From UBA6120 sp964639215 (GTDB taxonomy: Bacteria > Bacillota_I > Bacilli_A > RFN20 > CAG-826), in the NCBI GenBank assembly GCA_964639215.1, contig CAZXCV010000006.1, forward strand, positions 1-64,000: 64,000 bases of DNA, written 5' to 3'. Under the pieces are notes generated by a model. That model saw only the letters and a program-made list of their open reading frames with translations, ran no database searches and was not told where the DNA came from. The translations under genes were made by a program, and so were the position numbers. This document shows positions 43,262-52,201 of this stretch, one piece after another; the first letter of the stretch is position 1; every line of letters starts with the position of its first letter.

Positions 43262-44581
43262 CTACTTCATCTGGAGCATCATGCTCGCTGGATCTTTTAA
43301 GTATTGTCGTAAGCGTAATAAGAAACGTCCGCCATCCGCTCCATCGATAATGCGATGGTCAATCGTTAAAGATAACGGTAAGACTTCACTAATAGCAATC
43401 ACACCTTGTTCGTTAACAATTGGCTTTTTATAAATCGAACCAACACCTAAGATGGCAACCTCGGGATGTTTAATGACTGGTGTTCCAAATTTTGTTCCAA
43501 AGGCGCCATAATTAGTAATCGTAAATGTGCCTTCTTGTAAATCGACTAATTTTATTTTCCGTTCGCGTGCTTCATCTGCTAACCGTTCAATTGCTTTTGC
43601 CAAATCAATGATTGATTTACCATCAGCATCTTTAATGTTTGGCACAATTAAACCATCAGAGGTATCAACAGCAAAACCTAAATTAACACGGTTTTTGAAA
43701 ATGATTTCTTCAGTTTCGTGGTCATAACTGCTGTTAAAAATTGGGTATTCTCGTAATGCTAAAGTGATGGCTTTAGAAATATACGCCAAATATGTAAGCT
43801 TAACCCCCTGTGCTTTCATATGTTCTTTTTGTGACTCTCGTAATGAAACAAGGGCACTCACGTCGAACTCATCCATTAAAGTCGTCATCGGGATAATGCT
43901 ATTAGCAACGCTCATGGCATTAACTATTGTTTTTCGTAGTTTCGAAATCTTGACACGAGTGACTTCTTGATCATTGAATGTTGGCATTTTCACAGAAATA
44001 GAACTTGTCGATCCGACCGTCGTTTTTGTTTCTAATGCCTTTCGAATATCTTCCTTCATAATTCGGCCAGCTTCACCACTGCCGATAATCGTCGTGATGT
44101 CTACCCCTAAATCGGCCGCCATCTTGCGGGCAACTGGTGTAGCGAGTACTTTACTGCTTATTATCTTATCTTCGCTTGTGGACGGCATCTCATTTGAAGC
44201 GGCAATCACTTCATCAGAAACTTCAATCATGCCAACGACACCGGCAGGATTATCTTCTTTCCCTTCGCTTAGAGCCATCGCAATGGGCTTTGGAGTTGAT
44301 TTTTGAGTTTCCACATGATCAATTTGTGACGGACTGGTTCCATTTTCATCAATCCACACCAATGTATCTCCAACGTGAATCGTTTCGCCGACTTTGGCGC
44401 CAAGTTTATGGATCACGCCACTGACTGGCGATGGGAGATCAGCATTTACTTTATCGGTTTCGACAACGACTAGAGGTTTTCCATCTTTAACAGACTCTCC
44501 AACCTTCACGAGCCATTTTAAAATTTGGCCTTCATGAATGCCTTCGCCAATGTCGGCAAATTTAAATTCATACATACTCAT
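43262..44581 (-). CDS. pdhC: dihydrolipoamide acetyltransferase (E2)
   Basis: 439 aa. A single lipoyl domain (1-80) with the lipoyl Lys44 in ETDKVNADL, then a flexible linker, a peripheral subunit-binding domain (LATPVARKMAADLG, ~150-185) and the catalytic acyltransferase domain from about 210 with the DHRIIDGADGG active-site motif near the end. Core of the pyruvate dehydrogenase complex, producing acetyl-CoA. Lys44 is the likely target of the LplA enzyme encoded next to the operon. Confidence 0.94.
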   Translation of the reverse strand: MSMYEFKFADIGEGIHEGQILKWLVKVGESVKDGKPLVVVETDKVNADLPSPVSGVIHKLGAKVGETIHVGDTLVWIDENGTSPSQIDHVETQKSTPKPIAMALSEGKEDNPAGVVGMIEVSDEVIAASNEMPSTSEDKIISSKVLATPVARKMAADLGVDITTIIGSGEAGRIMKEDIRKALETKTTVGSTSSISVKMPTFNDQEVTRVKISKLRKTIVNAMSVANSIIPMTTLMDEFDVSALVSLRESQKEHMKAQGVKLTYLAYISKAITLALREYPIFNSSYDHETEEIIFKNRVNLGFAVDTSDGLIVPNIKDADGKSIIDLAKAIERLADEARERKIKLVDLQEGTFTITNYGAFGTKFGTPVIKHPEVAILGVGSIYKKPIVNEQGVIAISEVLPLSLTIDHRIIDGADGGRFLLRLRQYLKDPASMMLQMK

Positions 44582-44586
44582 TCCTC

Positions 44587-45570
44587 CTAAACCTTATAAT
44601 TGACTAAGGTTTTTATCTCATGGGCAATCCGTTTCGAATCAATCATGAAATGGTGTTCACCTCGTGGTAATGGGACGGCGATATCAAAACCAGTCAGTCG
44701 TGTGGGTGGGGCTTCCAAATTAAGAAATGCCTGTTCAATCACTCGTGTAATAATTTCAGTCGCAAATCCAAGCGTTCTGACGGCTTCGTGCACTACAAGG
44801 ATGCGTCCTGTCTTTTTGACTGAATTAATAATTGTTTCGGTATCCATCGGTACGATTGTCCGTAAATCAATTAACTCAACTGATACCTGATCTTTTTCAA
44901 GGCTTTTAATCGCGGTTTGTACTTCACGAACCATCGATCCCCAAGCGACAACCGTGATATCTTTTCCTTCTTCAACCACACGCGCTTTACCGATGGGAAC
45001 GATATATTCTGTTTCTGGCACTTCCTGTTTAAACGCCCGATAGATTTTCTTCGGTTCAAAATATACGACTGGATCAGGATCTTGGATTGCAGCTGCCATG
45101 AGACCTTTAGCATCATACGGCGTTGATGGTATCACGATTTTTATTCCTGGAATATGAGCGATAAATGACTCGACGGCTTCTGAGTGATGCTCGAGTGCAC
45201 GAATACCACCACCCCATGGCATTCTGAGTACCATCGGAACAGTATATTTACCACGAGAACGATTTCGCATTCTGCCCATGTGAACCGCGATTTGGTTGAA
45301 GCCATTAAACATGAATCCTTCAAATTGCATTTCAGCAATTGGTTTAAGCCCGTTGATTGCCATGCCGATTGCCGATCCGATAATTCCGGCTTCGGAGATT
45401 GGCGTGTCAAATACTCGGTCAACACCGAATTCTTGTTGCAAGCCTTTGGTGACGCGAAATACACCACCTTCAAAGCCCGCATCCTCACCGAACACAACAA
45501 CCGTGTTGTCTTTTCTCATTTGCTCAAAAAGTGCTGCATTAATTGCTTGTAATAATGTCATTTCTGCCAT
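44587..45570 (-). CDS. pdhB: pyruvate dehydrogenase E1 component, beta subunit
   Basis: 327 aa. Typical start MTLLQAINAALFEQM, GEDAGFEGGVFRVTKGL, DTPISEAGIIGSAIGMA and GGGIRALEHHSEAVESFIAHIPG, the TPP-proton-relay region. Forms the alpha2beta2 E1 with the next protein upstream. Five bases after pdhA, five before pdhC. The family also includes branched-chain E1; the gene set and the lack of a bkd neighbourhood favour pyruvate. Confidence 0.93.
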   Translation of the reverse strand: MAEMTLLQAINAALFEQMRKDNTVVVFGEDAGFEGGVFRVTKGLQQEFGVDRVFDTPISEAGIIGSAIGMAINGLKPIAEMQFEGFMFNGFNQIAVHMGRMRNRSRGKYTVPMVLRMPWGGGIRALEHHSEAVESFIAHIPGIKIVIPSTPYDAKGLMAAAIQDPDPVVYFEPKKIYRAFKQEVPETEYIVPIGKARVVEEGKDITVVAWGSMVREVQTAIKSLEKDQVSVELIDLRTIVPMDTETIINSVKKTGRILVVHEAVRTLGFATEIITRVIEQAFLNLEAPPTRLTGFDIAVPLPRGEHHFMIDSKRIAHEIKTLVNYKV

Positions 45571-45574
45571 AGTG

Positions 45575-46708
45575 TTATTCCTCCGACAAATTCTTATTAG
45601 ACTTTGAGGCTTCTTTTAGATTCTGAAAGAAAGTCGTTTTCAAATATTTCATGTATTTTTCCTTTTGACTAATCAAGTCTTGGGGATTACTGCTAAATGT
45701 ATAATCGAACACATCGTCAATCGTCGGATTATCAGAGTTTTCAACTTTTTTGAAAGTTTCAGTCACATATTCTTCTAATTCCGTTTGGAGTTTCACTTCT
45801 TGTTCATCAGACCATATTTTTTTGTTAATTAGATATAGACGGAAGCGTTTAAGTGGGTCCTTCTGCCGCCATGAGACAACTTCTTCATCGGTGCGATAAA
45901 TTGATGGGTCATCACTCGTCGTGTGAGGTCCTAAGCGATAGGTATATGCTTCAATGAGTGTCGGGCCTTCACCATTTCGCGCTCGAGTTGCCGCTTCAAG
46001 TGTCACAGCGTACATCGCCAAAACGTCATTACCGTCAACTTGGATGCCCGGAATTCCAAAAGCAATAGCTTTTTGGGCTAGTGTTACCGCTTTGGTCGCC
46101 TTAGCCCGCGGAGTTGAAATGGCATATTGGTTATTTTGAATAATCGTGATCAGCGGTACATCAAAGACCGCGGCAAAATTCATCGCTTCATAAAATTCAC
46201 CATGACTTGTGCCACCATCGCCAATATAGCTGACCGCGACTTGATTTTTCTTTAACACCTTACTAGCATAAGCTAATCCAGAAGCGTGACCAACTTGGGA
46301 ACCAATCGGTATGTTTACTGGCAAGACGTTGACATCATCGGCAAATTTTGAACCGATTTCGTTTCCGTACCAATATAAATAAAGTTGCTCAAGAGTGACG
46401 CCACGATAGAGCATCGCGGCGAATTCTCTAAAAGCCGGTGAGAGCCAATCTTGTGGGGCCAAAGCAGCCATCGCACCAACTTGGGCCGCTTCTTGCCCTT
46501 GAACTGGTGCATAAGTGAGCATTCGTCCTTGTCGTTGATACTGAAGCGCTTTAATATCAGCAATGCGCGCTAATGACATCGTGCGATACATATGTAATAA
46601 AGTCTTTTCATCGATGTTTGGCTCATATTTAGGATTAACGACATTTCCTTCACTATCGATAATTTGGAATTGTTGCTTTTTCATTGGGTCATATTTTGAA
46701 ATAATCAT
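45575..46708 (-). CDS. pdhA: pyruvate dehydrogenase E1 component, alpha subunit
   Basis: About 377 aa. The TPP motif starts with GDGGTSHGEFYEAMNF and ends at NNQYAIS, and the phosphorylation-loop region around RLGPHTTSDDPSIYR is present. With E1-beta it decarboxylates pyruvate. The ATG at 46708 has AAAGGAG 8 bases upstream; an in-frame TTG at 46726 would be within that site. First gene of pdhABCD on the minus strand; a TAAAAT box lies about 55 bases upstream. Confidence 0.94.
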   Translation of the reverse strand: MIISKYDPMKKQQFQIIDSEGNVVNPKYEPNIDEKTLLHMYRTMSLARIADIKALQYQRQGRMLTYAPVQGQEAAQVGAMAALAPQDWLSPAFREFAAMLYRGVTLEQLYLYWYGNEIGSKFADDVNVLPVNIPIGSQVGHASGLAYASKVLKKNQVAVSYIGDGGTSHGEFYEAMNFAAVFDVPLITIIQNNQYAISTPRAKATKAVTLAQKAIAFGIPGIQVDGNDVLAMYAVTLEAATRARNGEGPTLIEAYTYRLGPHTTSDDPSIYRTDEEVVSWRQKDPLKRFRLYLINKKIWSDEQEVKLQTELEEYVTETFKKVENSDNPTIDDVFDYTFSSNPQDLISQKEKYMKYLKTTFFQNLKEASKSNKNLSEE

Positions 46709-46816
46709 ACGGGTAACTCCTTTCAATCGTTGGATATAAGCATGATGTATGTTCTGTTAACGATATTATTTTAGGTGATATTTACCACTTCGTCATCCAA
46801 TATGCTTAAAATGAAA

Positions 46817-46835
46817 AACGCCCCATAAGGGCGTT
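46817..46835 (-). terminator. intrinsic terminator
   Basis: 7-bp stem AACGCCC/GGGCGTT with a five-base loop, followed on the minus strand by five T residues; closes the transcript of the zinc-ribbon membrane protein. Confidence 0.8.
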
Positions 46836-46858
46836 AGTAAAGCCAATCATCAAATTAA

Positions 46859-47545
46859 TTAAATATGAAACTTACGGCTCAGTTCCGACATGACAATTCG
46901 CCGTCCGAGAATGAAGAGACCGATAATCGTCGCAAACGAAAGACCACCCGCACCGATTGCCATGTATGTCGGGTTGACAAGATTGAAAAACACGAGAATC
47001 AATGGCACAAATCCAATAATTGATAGTGATAATTGGGAAATCAAAAAATCACGAAGATGTTGTCGTTTTACAAGCATTAAAATATTGATGATAATAATAA
47101 AACCTATGAAAGTTGATGGCATCGCAAACGATAAAGTCCAGTTTAGGTGAGAAATCATTTGATTTGATGTCGTAAAAGCCTCAATTACTAAAAGAAGCCC
47201 AGTAATTGTTATCGCATGAATCATGAGTTTAAGACTGATGTGGACATTACGTTTAAATGAGAGCCAACCCACGATAATCCAGCCGTATAAAATTGCTGTG
47301 ATGACAACGATGCTCCACAAGCGACCAGCAAACGTTAAATAATTAACTAAAGCCACACTGAAGATGCCTGTTAATGAAAGAGTGGCTAAAATTCTTAAAA
47401 ACAACCGTCTACGACTTGAGCGATAATCAAAGTCGGGATACGAAACAATACCTGGCGCCCCATCATCTGGTAAAAGACGATGGCAAAGCGGACACCGTGT
47501 TGTCTTCGTAGCAATGTTGACATTGCAATCAGGACATTGTTTCAT
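46859..47545 (-). CDS. zinc-ribbon membrane protein (DUF6320-like)
   Basis: About 228 aa. A zinc ribbon (CPDC...CPLC, residues ~4-22) precedes six hydrophobic segments. Similar proteins (DUF6320) occur next to condensation-type acyltransferases and alpha/beta hydrolases in clostridia, as here. The ATG at 47545 follows the acyltransferase stop by one base, with GGAGG about a dozen bases upstream; a longer reading begins at 47590 but would overlap the previous gene. Function unknown; a role in handling the product of the neighbouring acyltransferase is an inference. Confidence 0.7.
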   Translation of the reverse strand: MKQCPDCNVNIATKTTRCPLCHRLLPDDGAPGIVSYPDFDYRSSRRRLFLRILATLSLTGIFSVALVNYLTFAGRLWSIVVITAILYGWIIVGWLSFKRNVHISLKLMIHAITITGLLLVIEAFTTSNQMISHLNWTLSFAMPSTFIGFIIIINILMLVKRQHLRDFLISQLSLSIIGFVPLILVFFNLVNPTYMAIGAGGLSFATIIGLFILGRRIVMSELSRKFHI

Positions 47546-47546
47546 C

Positions 47547-48839
47547 TTAAGCTTTTTCCTCCCAAAAATTACTCTCAATCGTGACATCAATACCTTGTTC
47601 GGTTAGGTATTTAAAAAAGCGGCGTTCGACACTTGTGTCATAAATCGAACGGAGGAAACTAATTGTCGTAATCCCATTGAAAGAACCGACTCCAACACCA
47701 TAGACGGCAGAAGCGGCGGTTGTTAAGTTAAATTCAAATGAGTCAATCAGCGGCATTATCGATGGGGGCATTTTAATGACACCGACATTCGAAATAGTCC
47801 CGGTTTCTAATCTTTCACCGAGGCGCGTTCCGACGATGGCAAGCGTAATCTTTTTAATGAAAAGAGGCATCATGCGGACAAAGACATTTTTTTCAGCCGA
47901 AACATTAGCGTTAATGCTTCCTTGGAATTTTTCAATTTTAATCTCTTCAAGGAAGTCACGCTTTACTTTAGTGAGTACTTCATCAAACGTCAATTTGTGG
48001 TCTGCTTTGATTGAAGTATGAATATAATGAGTAAAATTTCTCAGTGTTTTTGATGGATGAAAGCGTCTTAAGTTGACCGGGACAGAAATTCTTATCGGCT
48101 TTTTCTCAGGTATTTGTCCTTCATATGTTTCATAAATGGCGTAAGTGAGTAACGCCACTAGATATTGAGTTACCGTCGCTTCGTGTTTTTTAGATAGTGT
48201 TGCAAGCGCATCTGCTGTCAATCTTCCAGTGATGACACCACGACTTTCACTATAAACAAAACGTTTCGATTTTATGTGAAAAGCGGGAATAATCTCCTCA
48301 CGTTTTGCTCCTGATTTATCAGCATATTTGGCAAAACTATCTTCCATTTCTTCGGGAAAGGGATATTGGTCAACGGTAAAGACACTTCCGTCATTTTCGA
48401 GCTCATGACCACGCAATTCGAAATAGCGAAACACGACTGCCTTGGTAAACTCAGTGGCTGAACTGCCATCGCATAAACTATGAAACATTTCTAAGCTGAT
48501 CCGATTTTGATAATAGAACACCGAAAAGAAAAAGTGGTTATTGATTGCTGTATCAATTTTTTGATTGACAAGCGGAGGTTCGGGGCGCACTTTTGGCTTT
48601 TTCGGATTAGCTTCAAGATAATACCAAAATAGTCCGTGTTTAATTCTCACAAACATCGAAGGAAACCGGGGTGCTAAATCAATTAAAGCTTGCTGGAGAA
48701 CATCCGGGCGCACAGTTTCTTTTATTCGTATAGAAATTCTAAAAACAAAACTATCCCGACTGCTTTTCAAGGCTGGATATATTTTAGCGGCGTTATCTAA
48801 TTTGAACCAGGTAGTATCTTTTACGACGCGACGAGGCAT
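47547..48839 (-). CDS. condensation-domain-like acyltransferase
   Basis: About 430 aa. The catalytic motif HSLCDGSSA (HxxxDG of the chloramphenicol-acetyltransferase/condensation superfamily) is near residue 120 and the IRISVPVNLRRFHP block near 245 is typical of alcohol-acetyltransferase-like members. No adenylation or carrier-protein domains accompany it, so it is not part of a peptide synthetase. Substrate unknown; esterification of an alcohol or lipid with an acyl group is the best guess. The ATG at 48839 is used; a GTG lies 9 bases upstream. Confidence 0.7.
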   Translation of the reverse strand: MPRRVVKDTTWFKLDNAAKIYPALKSSRDSFVFRISIRIKETVRPDVLQQALIDLAPRFPSMFVRIKHGLFWYYLEANPKKPKVRPEPPLVNQKIDTAINNHFFFSVFYYQNRISLEMFHSLCDGSSATEFTKAVVFRYFELRGHELENDGSVFTVDQYPFPEEMEDSFAKYADKSGAKREEIIPAFHIKSKRFVYSESRGVITGRLTADALATLSKKHEATVTQYLVALLTYAIYETYEGQIPEKKPIRISVPVNLRRFHPSKTLRNFTHYIHTSIKADHKLTFDEVLTKVKRDFLEEIKIEKFQGSINANVSAEKNVFVRMMPLFIKKITLAIVGTRLGERLETGTISNVGVIKMPPSIMPLIDSFEFNLTTAASAVYGVGVGSFNGITTISFLRSIYDTSVERRFFKYLTEQGIDVTIESNFWEEKA

Positions 48840-49019
48840 GGCAATCACTTTCTTTCATAAACATCATCATAAGTTAGAATATTAACATTTATATAACTGA
48901 AATTATAACTGTTTTCAAGCCTGATGGCTGATTAGACTTTCAAATGGTTTAAAAGTTTGCCTATCAGCCATTATTATCATGTAAAATTGTTTTATTACGG
49001 AATAACAAGGTGGAACTTG

Positions 49020-49964
49020 ATGAAGACGACGGATCAAAAACGACGACCACTTGTAACGCGTTTGATCAACATTTTGCTGTGGCTTAATGGCGCGCGAAAA
49101 ATATATGATAGCGCCCGCTTATCTAATTGGTTAATTGATTCGCTTGGTGTGATTAACTCCCTACCATTTAAAACGCCACGCCTCTTGTCGAGCGGATGGG
49201 ATCGGACTAAAGTTGCCGATACCATTTGCTTTATTAAAGCGGGTACAAGTCCGCATACGATTATTTTTCTGCATGGTGGCGGCTATACCCAACGCCCAAC
49301 GCTTTTTCATTTTAAATTAATGGATAATATCCACGAACAAACGCAAGCGAATATTATCTTTCCGCTATATCCACTCGCCCCGAACGATAATTATCGGACC
49401 GCTTACGAAAAAGTAACATCGATTTATCGTGAAGTATTATTATTTTCAAAAGGTCACTGCCTCACATTAATGGGCGATTCTGCGGGTGGCGGACTGGCAC
49501 TAGGCCATTACCTTCATTTTGCCGAACAAGGAATTGCTTTGCCTGATAAGCTCATTCTCATTGCTCCGTTTCTTGACATTACTATGTCAAACGAGGATAT
49601 CCCCGCGATTGAAAAGAAAGACCGGATGCTTGGTTCAACCGGACTCATTGAGTTTGGAAAACGTTGGGCGGCTGGTGATAATCCGCGCGATTATCATCTC
49701 AGTCCCATCTATGGAGATTTAGCGGTCGTTGATAAATTATTATTAGTCGCTGGCACGAATGACATCCTTTTTCCTGATGCGAAATTGCTATATGAGAAAT
49801 TAAAAATACTAGGAAAACAAGTGGAATTTACAATTGGTCTTGATATGCCCCACGATTATCCATTAATGCCAACGCCAGAAGCGCGTCAAGTAATTAACGA
49901 CATTAGTAACTATATTATTCATAGCTCGTGTCGAATTCATCACGATAGCGAAGAAAGTTTATAA
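49020..49964 (+). CDS. alpha/beta hydrolase, HSL/acetyl-esterase type
   Basis: About 314 aa. The oxyanion motif HGGG is at ~residue 90, the nucleophile Ser lies in GDSAGG at ~160, with Asp in GTNDILFPD (~255) and His in DMPHDYPL (~285) completing the triad. No signal peptide. Divergent from the condensation-type acyltransferase, to which it could be the opposing esterase. The ATG at 49020 has AAGGTGG 6-7 bases upstream; an in-frame TTG at 48957 is less likely. Its end overlaps the convergent MFS gene by 6 bases. Confidence 0.85.
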   Translation: MKTTDQKRRPLVTRLINILLWLNGARKIYDSARLSNWLIDSLGVINSLPFKTPRLLSSGWDRTKVADTICFIKAGTSPHTIIFLHGGGYTQRPTLFHFKLMDNIHEQTQANIIFPLYPLAPNDNYRTAYEKVTSIYREVLLFSKGHCLTLMGDSAGGGLALGHYLHFAEQGIALPDKLILIAPFLDITMSNEDIPAIEKKDRMLGSTGLIEFGKRWAAGDNPRDYHLSPIYGDLAVVDKLLLVAGTNDILFPDAKLLYEKLKILGKQVEFTIGLDMPHDYPLMPTPEARQVINDISNYIIHSSCRIHHDSEESL

Positions 49965-51191
49965 ACCTAGCTGTAATTTTCCTAGACGCTTATCAATAAA
50001 TACTAATGTGATGATTGACAGTAATTCAAACGTTATGGTGACAATGACAAGGGCAACTAAATTTACTTGATAGAGCCAACCGATTAAAAGCGAGCCTAAA
50101 AACCAACATATCCCAAACAATGCATTAAAGATGCCATAAGCGCGACCGCGGCTCTCTTTTGGCACGAGCGTAGCAATGACCGCTTTTAACACGGATTCCT
50201 GGGCGCCCATACCAATACCCCAAGCAAACATGCCAATAATGAGCGACCAAAGTGTCGGAACTAAGAATATAAAAGCTGATGTGGCTCCTGCAAGTACAAG
50301 CGCGATTATTAATGATTTAATTCCAATCTTGTCATATAACACTCCAAACACAAGAGCCGACAGCGCATCAATGCCCATCGCAAATGCATAAATTAAGGGA
50401 ATGTAAATGACAGATACGATGGCCTTATCTTCGATAAAGAAGGCAATTAATGGATAATCAATAAAGCCAAATGCTAAAAAACCAATGGCTAGCATATAAA
50501 ACCAAAAATCTCGGGTAGCAATATGGGCCATTTCTTTTTTGGTATTTTCAAGTTTTTCTGGCTGTGGGTATCGCCAACGAGCAATGGTCAGAATTACTAA
50601 TGTTAAAATCGCAAAAATACCAAGATAAGCAAAAGCGATTTGATAACTTGTCAGTGATCCGACACCGCCATATGATAGGATTCCAAATACAAATAAGGGA
50701 CCAAGGAATGCCCCGATTTGATCCATGACTTCTTGAATAGCAAATGTTTTGCCTGGTCCTAACTCTAGGGAAGCAAATGAAGTTAAAACGCTTTTAGCAG
50801 GAGCACGAATTGATTTGCCAAGTCGCTCAAGCAATATCAAAACAAGGGCAACACCCCAAATACTTGGTCCAACAAGTGCTAGTAATGGAATCGCTAATAG
50901 ATTAATACTATAACCGATGAACATCGCCAGCCAGTATTTGCGGGTTTTATCAATGATGATGCCCGTGACAATTCTCAGACCATAGCCAATCATCTCTCCA
51001 AGTCCGGCAATCGTCGCCACCCAAAAAGCGGTGACGCCCAATTCACTAAGATAAGGACCATAAATACTTCGGGCACCTTCGTGCGTAAAGTCTGAAAAGA
51101 GACTAATAACACTAATAAATGCTAAAAATATTAAAGCTGATCTTGATTTAATTTTTGCTGATTGTGACTTTGGTTCTTCTGAAGAGTTCAT
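49959..51191 (-). CDS. MFS transporter
   Basis: 410 aa, 12 membrane segments. The N-terminal half carries ISLFSDFTHEGARSIYGPYL and a loop motif GIIIDKTRKYW in the place of the usual GxLaDrxGRr, and the second half FGVLYDKIGIKSLI. GMGAQESVLKAVIATLVPKESRGRAYGIF suggests a drug- or sugar-exporter branch. Substrate unknown. It starts 5 bases after the cupin gene and is thus probably cotranscribed with it. Confidence 0.85.
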   Translation of the reverse strand: MNSSEEPKSQSAKIKSRSALIFLAFISVISLFSDFTHEGARSIYGPYLSELGVTAFWVATIAGLGEMIGYGLRIVTGIIIDKTRKYWLAMFIGYSINLLAIPLLALVGPSIWGVALVLILLERLGKSIRAPAKSVLTSFASLELGPGKTFAIQEVMDQIGAFLGPLFVFGILSYGGVGSLTSYQIAFAYLGIFAILTLVILTIARWRYPQPEKLENTKKEMAHIATRDFWFYMLAIGFLAFGFIDYPLIAFFIEDKAIVSVIYIPLIYAFAMGIDALSALVFGVLYDKIGIKSLIIALVLAGATSAFIFLVPTLWSLIIGMFAWGIGMGAQESVLKAVIATLVPKESRGRAYGIFNALFGICWFLGSLLIGWLYQVNLVALVIVTITFELLSIITLVFIDKRLGKLQLGL

Positions 51192-51196
51192 GGTTA

Positions 51197-51538
51197 TTAT
51201 CGTGGTTGACGATAAATGGGATTACTCGGATTGGGAGCGATGTTCACGAGGAGTGATAAATCGCTACTGACCAAAGGGACTTCGAGCAAATCAGTCCCCG
51301 ATAAGAAATACAATTGACCTGCGTGTATTGCTGCTTGGGCATCATTAATCGCGATTGTGCCCGTTCCCTTGATAATTTGAATTGTCAATGTGCCACCTTC
51401 ATGGCCGTGACGTGGTAACTTTTGCCCGGGCTTTAAGTTAAGAACGAATGTCAAGATGTCTTGATCTTGATAAATGATTTTTTTAGTTAAATGCTCATCG
51501 TTAAACGATAAATACTGTTCAAGCAATTTGATATCCAT
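51197..51538 (-). CDS. cupin-domain protein
   Basis: 113 aa single cupin. Motif 1 is recognisable as LPRHGHEGGTLTIQIIKGTGTI with a His-x-His pair and a Gly turn; in motif 2 (IHAGQLYFLSGTDLLEV) the usual His is absent. Probably metal-binding, function open. The ATG at 51538 with GGAGG 7-8 bases upstream is preferred over a start 7 codons earlier. Sits before the MFS gene. Confidence 0.72.
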   Translation of the reverse strand: MDIKLLEQYLSFNDEHLTKKIIYQDQDILTFVLNLKPGQKLPRHGHEGGTLTIQIIKGTGTIAINDAQAAIHAGQLYFLSGTDLLEVPLVSSDLSLLVNIAPNPSNPIYRQPR

Positions 51539-51693
51539 AAGTGACCTCCGTTTAAACAATACGATATCACAAATAAAGTTATGGGACTTACTGGAGTGAT
51601 GAAAATGAGTGGATTAATAATCAAACTACCACGATTAATATGTTACTAGTAAAAATCGATGAAATTATTTAAAATTAGGCAAGAGGTGGTCAT

Positions 51694-52152
51694 ATGGATA
51701 ATTTCATGGATTTAGCAATAAAAGAAGCCGAGCACGGCATTCGTCATGGGCATGGCGGTCCGTTTGGTTCTGTCATCGTAAAAGAAGGTCATGTCGTGGG
51801 TCGTGGTCATAATGAAGTCGTTAAAAATCAAGATCCAACGTGCCATGGTGAAATGATGGCTATTCATGATGCGTGTAAAACGTTAAAAACATTCGATTTA
51901 AGCGGTTGCGAACTATACACGACGGCTGAACCATGTCCGATGTGTCTAGGCGCAATTTTGTGGTCGAACATTCGTAAAGTATACTTTGGGTGTAACATCG
52001 TCGACACCGAAAAAATCGGTTTTCGTGACAAGGTATTTTATGAAATGAATGCCTCGGGTCAAAAAGACCAATTGCTCCATGAATTAGATCGCGAGGCGTG
52101 CCTAAAACTGTTCGCTGAATATCAAAACATCAGTAACAAAACGAATTACTAA
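51694..52152 (+). CDS. guaD: guanine deaminase-like nucleoside deaminase (GuaD type)
   Basis: 152 aa zinc enzyme of the cytidine-deaminase fold. Zinc ligands and the catalytic Glu lie in CHGEMMAI (residues ~51-58) and TAEPCPMCLGAI (~78-89). The order of motifs, the GGPFGSVIVK start and the C-terminal length match B. subtilis GuaD, which converts guanine to xanthine; tRNA adenosine deaminase TadA is the main alternative, but the GGPFG and C-terminal part favour GuaD. AGAGGTGG precedes the ATG. It converges on a purine-degradation operon, whose xanthine dehydrogenase would take its product. Confidence 0.82.
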   Translation: MDNFMDLAIKEAEHGIRHGHGGPFGSVIVKEGHVVGRGHNEVVKNQDPTCHGEMMAIHDACKTLKTFDLSGCELYTTAEPCPMCLGAILWSNIRKVYFGCNIVDTEKIGFRDKVFYEMNASGQKDQLLHELDREACLKLFAEYQNISNKTNY

Positions 52153-52162
52153 ATAAAAAAGA

Positions 52163-52178
52163 CGCTACCTCGGTAGCG
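52163..52178. terminator. bidirectional intrinsic terminator
   Basis: 7-bp stem CGCTACC/GGTAGCG with a two-base loop, A-run left, T-run right. Shared by guaD (plus) and the purine operon (minus). Confidence 0.8.
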
Positions 52179-52201
52179 CCTTTTAATTGCTGGGTCTAAA
52201 T

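Noticed and set aside
47547..48839. Nonribosomal peptide synthetase fragment
   Set aside because: Only a condensation-like fold with HxxxDG is present; no adenylation or carrier domain nearby, and the length is complete for stand-alone acyltransferases.
51539..51693. Purine riboswitch upstream of guaD
   Set aside because: No paired loop-loop aptamer pattern of the guanine/adenine riboswitch could be found; nothing but AT-rich sequence and a ribosome site is seen.
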